Origin: Gremmenia infestans
Lineage: Eukaryota; Ascomycota; Leotiomycetes; Helotiales; Hamatocanthoscyphaceae
Direction of reading: 5' to 3'
Length of the DNA stretch: 64,000 nucleotides
Assembly (NCBI GenBank): GCA_032629725.1
Contig: JAFEVB010000008.1
Location: forward strand, 1 to 64,000
A program made the translations under genes and the position numbers. The notes below the pieces were generated by a model, which searched no databases, was not told the origin of the DNA, and was given only the letters and a program-made list of their open reading frames with translations. Positions 58,179 through 64,000 of the stretch are shown here, in pieces. Each line of letters opens with the position of its first letter. Within the stretch, counting starts at the first letter, position 1.

Positions 58179-58719
58179 TCAGGAAGCAGTGTAAGATTTA
58201 TGGTGATGAAACGTTGGATTATATTGTTAGGTTGCTGTTATTGCTTGAAATGCTGGATCAAAACATATTCTTGACAGAGACTCAGCGCCTCTTATATACA
58301 CATAATCCATCTCTTATTTATTATCTTGGTCACAAATCTCGTACATCCTACCGCAACGAGGTTGACTGCGAGGTTTGTAAATTATATTCGCGATGCCCTC
58401 CGAATTGGGAAACCGACACGATTGGCTGCTTCGTTACCAGACTAGTAATTCAACTAGATGTTCGTTCCATCCTTACCTATGCCCCCACCCGCACCCTGCG
58501 GCCCCGCGATATAAGAAATAGCTAATAAGATCGCTGGAACTAATATATCATATAAAGCTTCGTAAAGGACCTTAGAGCCTTTCACGACACCTTTCTCTAA
58601 TCAGAAACGCCAGCTAGCCTAAGGCAATCAAAGCGCTGTGATTTTAGTCTTGCTGACTGAACTGTCAATTCGACACATACAGAACTCGATCGTTTTAGTA
58701 TACTTAATTTATTCATATT
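58179..58719. other. AT-rich intergenic region
   Basis: About 540 bp between the cupin gene start and the 3' end of the next minus-strand gene. From 58500 on it is CTAG/TATA-rich and relic-like. The plus-strand frame at 58214-58525 has no family character. Confidence 0.4.
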
Positions 58720-59664
58720 TCATACATACGAATACTTAGTACCCTCAGAATTCCTCCATCTCTCCAAAGTAGGCTGCGTGATAATATCAAATGTCACATG
58801 ATATACCAGCTCACTAGCTCCCTCCATCTCTAGCAGCGGCTTAAGGAATCCCAGATAATGATCTTTGATGTTCTTCCCATGTAAGTCTCCCTCTTTCAGA
58901 AAGCATTTTTGGTCTGCTTGCACCTCTACCTCTGGATCATTATAGCGTGATAGGACCCATACTTTTACTAGTCAGTGTTGTACGATCTGAATAGGAGGAA
59001 TATTAAATAAAAGTCCAGGAATACAAATAGTAACAGATGGTGAAAAATCTGGCATACAGGTATTCAGGCTCTTCCCTGTCGACGGCTCAACTGCCCATTT
59101 TGCACTCCTCTTGACTCCGGTATACCCAATCCCTATTTCGCTTTTCGCAACAATCTGCAATTCACTCTCATACCGCCTAAACCTATAGATTAGTGCTTGG
59201 CGATCGCCTTCCCCAGGATCATTGCTGAATGTCAGCTTGCTGATGGTGCTTATGCGGGCGCCTATTGCGGGGCCCACCAGTGATAGATGACTGGTGACGG
59301 CGGGAGGATGAGGCGGAGCGTCGAGAAGTGGGTTTAGTAAAGCCAGGAATGCGGAGTAATGATTTGTGAGGAAAATTTGGACAGCTACTCTGCTTTTGAA
59401 GCCGGTGAGAAGTGTGAGGTGGGAGGGTGTTTCGTGGTGCCGGCCCCATGCAAAGGTGTCGAACTATGATCTATTAGAAAATGGCCTTTGATGAAATCGA
59501 GTGAATAATAAAGAGGGTATAATTAAAGAGAGTTTGTTACTGACACCGGGGCAGGTAATGAGAAAGTCGACGGCTGTTCTCCATTGCTTTGCGGCGAGGG
59601 TGGAAGGCTGGTCGAAGGTGCAGTTACTCGAAAGGGTCAGAATCTGAATCGTAGTAGACGCCAT
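58720..59664 (-). CDS. Unrecognised protein with a probable 3n intron
   Basis: Model exons 59664-59545, 59463-59058 and 58967-58720 give 257 aa. The first intron (GTCAGT..CATAG, 81 bp, TTCTAAT branch) is well supported. After it the frame runs WGRHHETPSHLTLLTGFKS, then YSAFLALLNPLLDAPP, ISKLTFSNDP and WAVEPSTGKSLN. It meets TGA at 58974, yet the same frame continues as VWVLSRYNDPEVEVQADQKC to a natural end. A 90-bp GTATGC..CTAG intron removes the stop without changing frame. I do not recognise the family; it is probably alpha/beta, without signal or membrane segment. If the intron is wrong the gene carries a nonsense codon. Confidence 0.5.
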
Positions 59665-61063
59665 ATTGAGAATGATACATAGGGATGTAGGTTCTCAATT
59701 AAATAAACAGTAAGATAATTTAAACTCCCTCGAACTGCTCAATATCATATTGTTGTCTCCATACCAACTAGGTTAGTGCAATAAACCGATGACTAATCCG
59801 TGCCCCCTCCATACATATAGGATTCTTATGCATTCTTTCAGCCGTCATCAATCAACATAATCAATGTATTTTCACATCAAACATCCACAGTAAGCGTCAG
59901 CCTCATTTTCAAGGGTCAGTTTCACTGTATTTCAGCTACCGCGCCAGGTTCGAATAGAACTCCCTGGTTCCTACAAGTTTCAAAAACCATTCCCGATAAT
60001 CCAAGCCGCGCTCCTGGACAAGGACTGCCGCGCGCCAATCTCATCTAATCCTTACTTACTCGTACCTTCTGACCAAATCTTTTGAGCTAGCTAACCGGCA
60101 TCAGGGGCAGCTTGTGGTCAGCTCCTTCGTATGGTAAGTAGCGCAATTCGAGATCTTTGTGGCTTCAAAAAGAACATGGCACGTCAAACCTCACCTGGAG
60201 TATAGCTTCCTTATACGCTGAAAATAAGAACGGGCAACCCCGTTTTAGGTGATAACGAAGGGCTAGGAATGAATTCAATCGGGTTAGAGCGAGCAGTCTG
60301 GCGTTTGCAATGATAGTTCAGTAGGTGTTGAAAGCTTCGGTAGCGCGGTGGACCCTGCTATTTCCTTCTCTATTTATTTTCCTTTCGAGTATAAAGTTTA
60401 ATAGTCAGTGCTTCCTTCTTCGCTCGCCTTGCTAATAGTTGGGCTAAGCGAACGTCCAAGTCAAGCAAATGTCGAAGAAGGAAGGAACGACTATTAGAGT
60501 TCGACCTTTTTTCAAGTTCCCATCAGAGAACCAACAGCAGAGCTAGCGTTCCCTGCATTCTTGCAAGTATGACTGCAAAGTATTACGTTATGGAGCATGA
60601 TTCTTCACCTGATTTTCACTTCATTTGCATGGGAGGATTTTTCTACCGCCCCCATCTGCATTACGCTTCTTAGTTTACCCAGACCTCGATCATATAGTCT
60701 AGGCAACCAAAGGAGTTGCTTTACGAAAACTCTTGGTAAGATTCTATTTGAGGTGTCTAACCACTCCTTCAGCCTCCTTCATTCCGATCATGAAGTCTTA
60801 TCTCATCCAAGCAGGGTCGTCCCACCACTCCTGCTGTATCGCGAATATCTATGATCAACTAATAGCTAGGATCGTTGAAGGATTCTATGAGAAGGAATAT
60901 CCGTAGAATCTAATGTTATGAAGCTGAGAGCCTGATTAGATGTGAATGTACATAAAAGAGAGCCGGGTTTCCGTTCTTCTGTCTTTTTATTTCAGCTAAT
61001 TAACATTGCCTGCTTCCTTCCAGAGACGTTATTTTTCAGTATCTGCCTTCTTTATCTTTTGTG
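59665..61063. other. Intergenic region upstream of the metalloprotease
   Basis: About 1.4 kb with no supported gene. A plus-strand frame at 60597-60854 has no motif. The final stretch is likely promoter and leader of the protease gene. Confidence 0.45.
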
Positions 61064-63527
61064 ATGAGATTCTTCACAAGTCGCTCTCCCCTCCGTGGGG
61101 GAATTATGCCATTTTACTTTTTCTTCGGCCTGGTACCATTTCTACCCCTGGTTACTGCTGTATTTGACGCAGCAACTTTCTTCGCATACATCGATCAGAG
61201 CTGCAGAGATGCCCCGACACCGCCAGCTACAAAAGGGTCCGTCAAGGCCGAGTTAAGCCCTGCGGGCGAGGAGATGAACTTTTTGGTAAGGGCAGCCTTA
61301 TCAAACGGCTTCGACTTTGACCTTAACGACCGTGACGGTGGACGAGCTGGCAGAGCTTTCAATGCTTTTTGGGGGCAGCTTCCCGGTACGCCGTCAGTAT
61401 GGGATGCGGCCAACACGCAGCCAGTCAAAGATCAATTCGCACAGCTCGGCGACAACATGCAGGCAAACACGTACGGGATCTACTGTGACGCAAGCGCCTT
61501 TGAGTGGATTACAACTTGGCCTACGGATGTACCCGGTGGAGATGATTGGGGAAACCCAGGCGACCCGATACCAGAAGACGAGGGTGGAGGTATATGGTAT
61601 ATTAGAGACACAGCACGACGATCGCCACATGAAGACGCCGCCTACTTTTTAGGACCAAGTCAGGATTCTACAGGCAAATTTACGCCTGGCCCTGATATTT
61701 GTACAAACAAAGACCCCGCTACAGGCGATATTACGCTTCTCGGTGGTGCGAGTTTGACCGAAGACTGGTTTATCATCTTGTGCCCTCCAGCCTTTTCCTA
61801 TCCAATTGGAAACCAGATGGCAAGCTACGGATCAAGAGGTGCACTGCAAACTGGCGAAGACCTTGATTACTTTTCTTCGCTGGGGGCCACGATGCTTCAC
61901 GAGTTCTCACATGCCATTCTAGGAACTGAAGATCACGCATATCGTGCCCAGTGTCTCGACCTGGCACCTACATATGGTCCTGAGGCTGCTCGCCAAAATG
62001 CGGACTCGTTCAAGAACTTCGCTTTGGTCAGTTATTTGAATGATAACGAGTGGTATCATGGGCTAGCATCATCGCCTCTTGAAGCAGTCGTGCCGTCTAC
62101 ACCTGGCGTCGCTGGCCGAGACATACCGCGACCCCGGGACAGCCGCATTTCTCACAAAGACAGCCGAGTTGTCCCCAAAGCGGGTCGTCGTTCTTCTCGC
62201 CAAAATAGCTGGCCGAATCGGCGCCAGGGTGCTGTTCAACCCAAGTTAAATGCGACTGCTACACAGAGCTTTTCAAATACGAGTGCCTCTAGCTCCACTC
62301 TCTTGACATTAAGGAGCTCAAGTAGCTTGGTTTCTATCTCGATATCGTCAAATTCCAGTTCTATATTGTCAAAATCAAGTATTCCATCAAACTCAAGATC
62401 TAGCACTGTGCGACAGACCGGTCCTAGTTCCTCCAACACAGAAACTCGACCTACAGGTTCCCAAACAGGTTATACATCTTCTAGCACAGTTTCTCGACCT
62501 TCATCTTCGTCTTCGCCCTCCAGCTCGCTCTCGCTTTCTCTTCCAGGCACGACATCTCTCTCAACTTCATCCGATGCCAACGGTGGCTCTTTTACCTGGA
62601 GTGGTTCGTGGACAGATACGGAGACTCCAACACCAGCGTCCCTCAGTTGGTTCGATATTCCGACAGGTACTGTTGCTCCAGCTCAGCAAACATCTGATGC
62701 GGTCCTTCTCGGCGGTCTGTTCCTTGCACTCAAAGCCAATAGGCTTCGGTTCACAGACCCAAAGCTAAAGTCACAATACATTGACGATGTCAATAAGGTC
62801 AAAGATCAAACTATAGCACTATTCAATAAACTGGACGTTAAACCTCCAGAGGCGGACTGTTCTACGACCAAGAAAAGAAGGCGTGCCAATCGCATGTCTG
62901 AAAAGCAATTAAGGGCTTTTCTTGAGGAAAGAGCCTTACTCCACGACAGAAGCATTTTCTCGGGTGTTACCAATGCGATCAAAGATGCGGTCAACGATAT
63001 TTCCAAGCTAATTAGCTGTGCTGTGAACGTTATGAATAACTTGGTCGATTCTATTAACAAGAGTACACCCGATATCAGCCTGATCGAAAATTTGACCGAT
63101 AGTCTGGCGGCCGTTGGTGAAGCTATGGACGAAGACCCTGATAATGATCCAACCAAGACAAAGCCAACTGAAACGAAACCGACTTCGACGACACATCCAA
63201 CGCAGACATCAACTGCTTCTAGACTATCCACCACATCAGCATCCACAACGACCTCTTCTGTATCGAGATCTTCCAGCTCAAGCTCGTCGAGACCTTCCTA
63301 CAAAAGGAAAACACTCCAAGGCCCTGACGCAGAAAATACTGCCTCGGAGTTCCTCGATGCCTCAGATATGTCTAAGCTCAGCAGCAGTCTCGCGACTGAG
63401 ATATTTGCTTCTACTACTCTGAGCAAGTCGGCTTCGACATCTGCAAGCAAATCCGCTTCGACCTCCGCAATCAGCGCATCCTCGACATCGAAGACTTTCA
63501 GCACAGTGACTAGCCGACCTCTGCCAC

Positions 63528-63583
<56 letters not shown>

Positions 63584-64000
63584 AGCTCGTCGAGTTCATC
63601 CATTAGTCCACCACCACCCACAAAAAATTCAGCCTCAACCAGCTCCATTATTGCCGTACGCTCCACCACAACCCAAGCCCCGCCCTCAACCACAACCACA
63701 ACCAAAGCCCGCCCCTCTCCTACCACAGAAATCCACCTCTGGCTGAGCTACTCCGTCGCCAGCGACCCCTCTCTAAGCTGGAAAATGTTATTCTCCAAAG
63801 CTGACGGGACTGTCAGCCCTTGCACCGACGATGAAACCACCTTCAACGACAGCAGCCTGCCGGATTACATGCAGTTTTCCCCCCAGCTGTATCCCTCTGG
63901 TGATTTCGACGTGCCGAAGGGAAAGGGCGCTGATGGGTGCACTTTCCATGGGGACGGAAAAGGCCTCGGGAGTATTACTTGTGGGAGCGTTTCGAGTGAC
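61064..64000 (+). CDS. Secreted Asp-zincin (M35-like) metalloprotease, partial
   Basis: One open frame runs from ATG 61064 to the window end, 979 codons and still open, so the 3' end is missing. A signal peptide is visible (basic MRFFTSRSPLR, then FYFFFGLVPFLPLVTAV). The catalytic motif is HEFSH at 279-283, followed by GTEDHAY with Asp290 as the third zinc ligand: an Asp-zincin (deuterolysin/M35-type). A prodomain-like Asp-rich part precedes it. After residue 350 come long Ser/Thr-rich stretches interrupted by a helical segment (FLALKANRLRF, LRAFLEERALLH). A TCA repeat codes polySer at 63529-63582. The last 90 residues (IHLWLSYSVA, FHGDGKGLGS) look like a folded Cys-containing domain. Confidence 0.8.
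63529..63582 (+). repeat. ATC/TCA trinucleotide array coding polyserine
   Basis: Some 17 TCA codons in a row within the metalloprotease frame, a pure microsatellite likely to vary in length between strains. It stays in frame. Confidence 0.9.

Noticed and set aside
63298..63726. Minus-strand 142-codon frame with polyaspartate
   Set aside because: It is the antisense reading of the TCA repeat in the metalloprotease frame.
1..64000. tRNA, rRNA or CRISPR
   Set aside because: No cloverleaf-like segment, ribosomal sequence or spaced direct repeats were noticed while reading; a tRNAscan run would settle tRNAs.

Overview
The window looks like nuclear DNA of a filamentous ascomycete (Pezizomycotina, perhaps a leotiomycete; the class is a guess). 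Genes lie on both strands. Introns are mostly 44-130 bp with GT..AG ends and CTAAC/CTGAC-like branch sites. Fungal families are plentiful: HET, Helo-like/NACHT/ankyrin, Zn2Cys6, Sls1, Cbp4 and Skt5/Chs4. I rebuilt exons by eye from splice signals and reading frame, so coordinates are models without transcript support.

Layout. (1) 0-11.5 kb: a HET-domain gene, a very large NACHT-ankyrin NLR (about 2143 aa) and an unrecognised four-exon gene. (2) 12-23.3 kb: conserved housekeeping genes: SLS1 (mitochondrial expression), NSE3 (SMC5/6), SF3B5 (splicing; a 3-nt coding first exon), a tandem MYND-like zinc protein and an ankyrin-PH-ORD oxysterol-binding protein. (3) 23.3-45.1 kb: gene-poor and accessory: a one-pass membrane protein, an RNA-ligase-like protein, a HET pseudogene with one internal stop, an inverted-repeat element, a small spliced gene, a UPF0303/HbpS-like protein, three paralogous genes with a '2EXR-like' motif, a metallophosphoesterase and two nucleotidyltransferase-fold candidates, separated by AT-rich relic-like DNA. 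(4) 46.5-54.8 kb: housekeeping again: CBP4 with an unusual C-terminal domain, an Skt5/Chs4-type chitin synthase activator ending in a CaaX box, mitochondrial pyruvate carrier 2 and complex I subunit NDUFA2. (5) 55.8-64 kb: a Zn2Cys6 regulator convergent with a cupin, an unrecognised gene with a probable 3n intron, and the start of a secreted Asp-zincin metalloprotease cut by the window edge.

Working together. SLS1, CBP4, MPC2 and NDUFA2 all serve mitochondria; MPC2 and NDUFA2 share a 266-bp divergent promoter. The HET and NLR genes are typical non-self-recognition parts. The best candidate for something undescribed is the accessory block: an RNA-ligase-like gene, and 10 kb away a phosphoesterase divergent from one of two adjacent nucleotidyltransferase-fold genes. 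A functional link is inference only.
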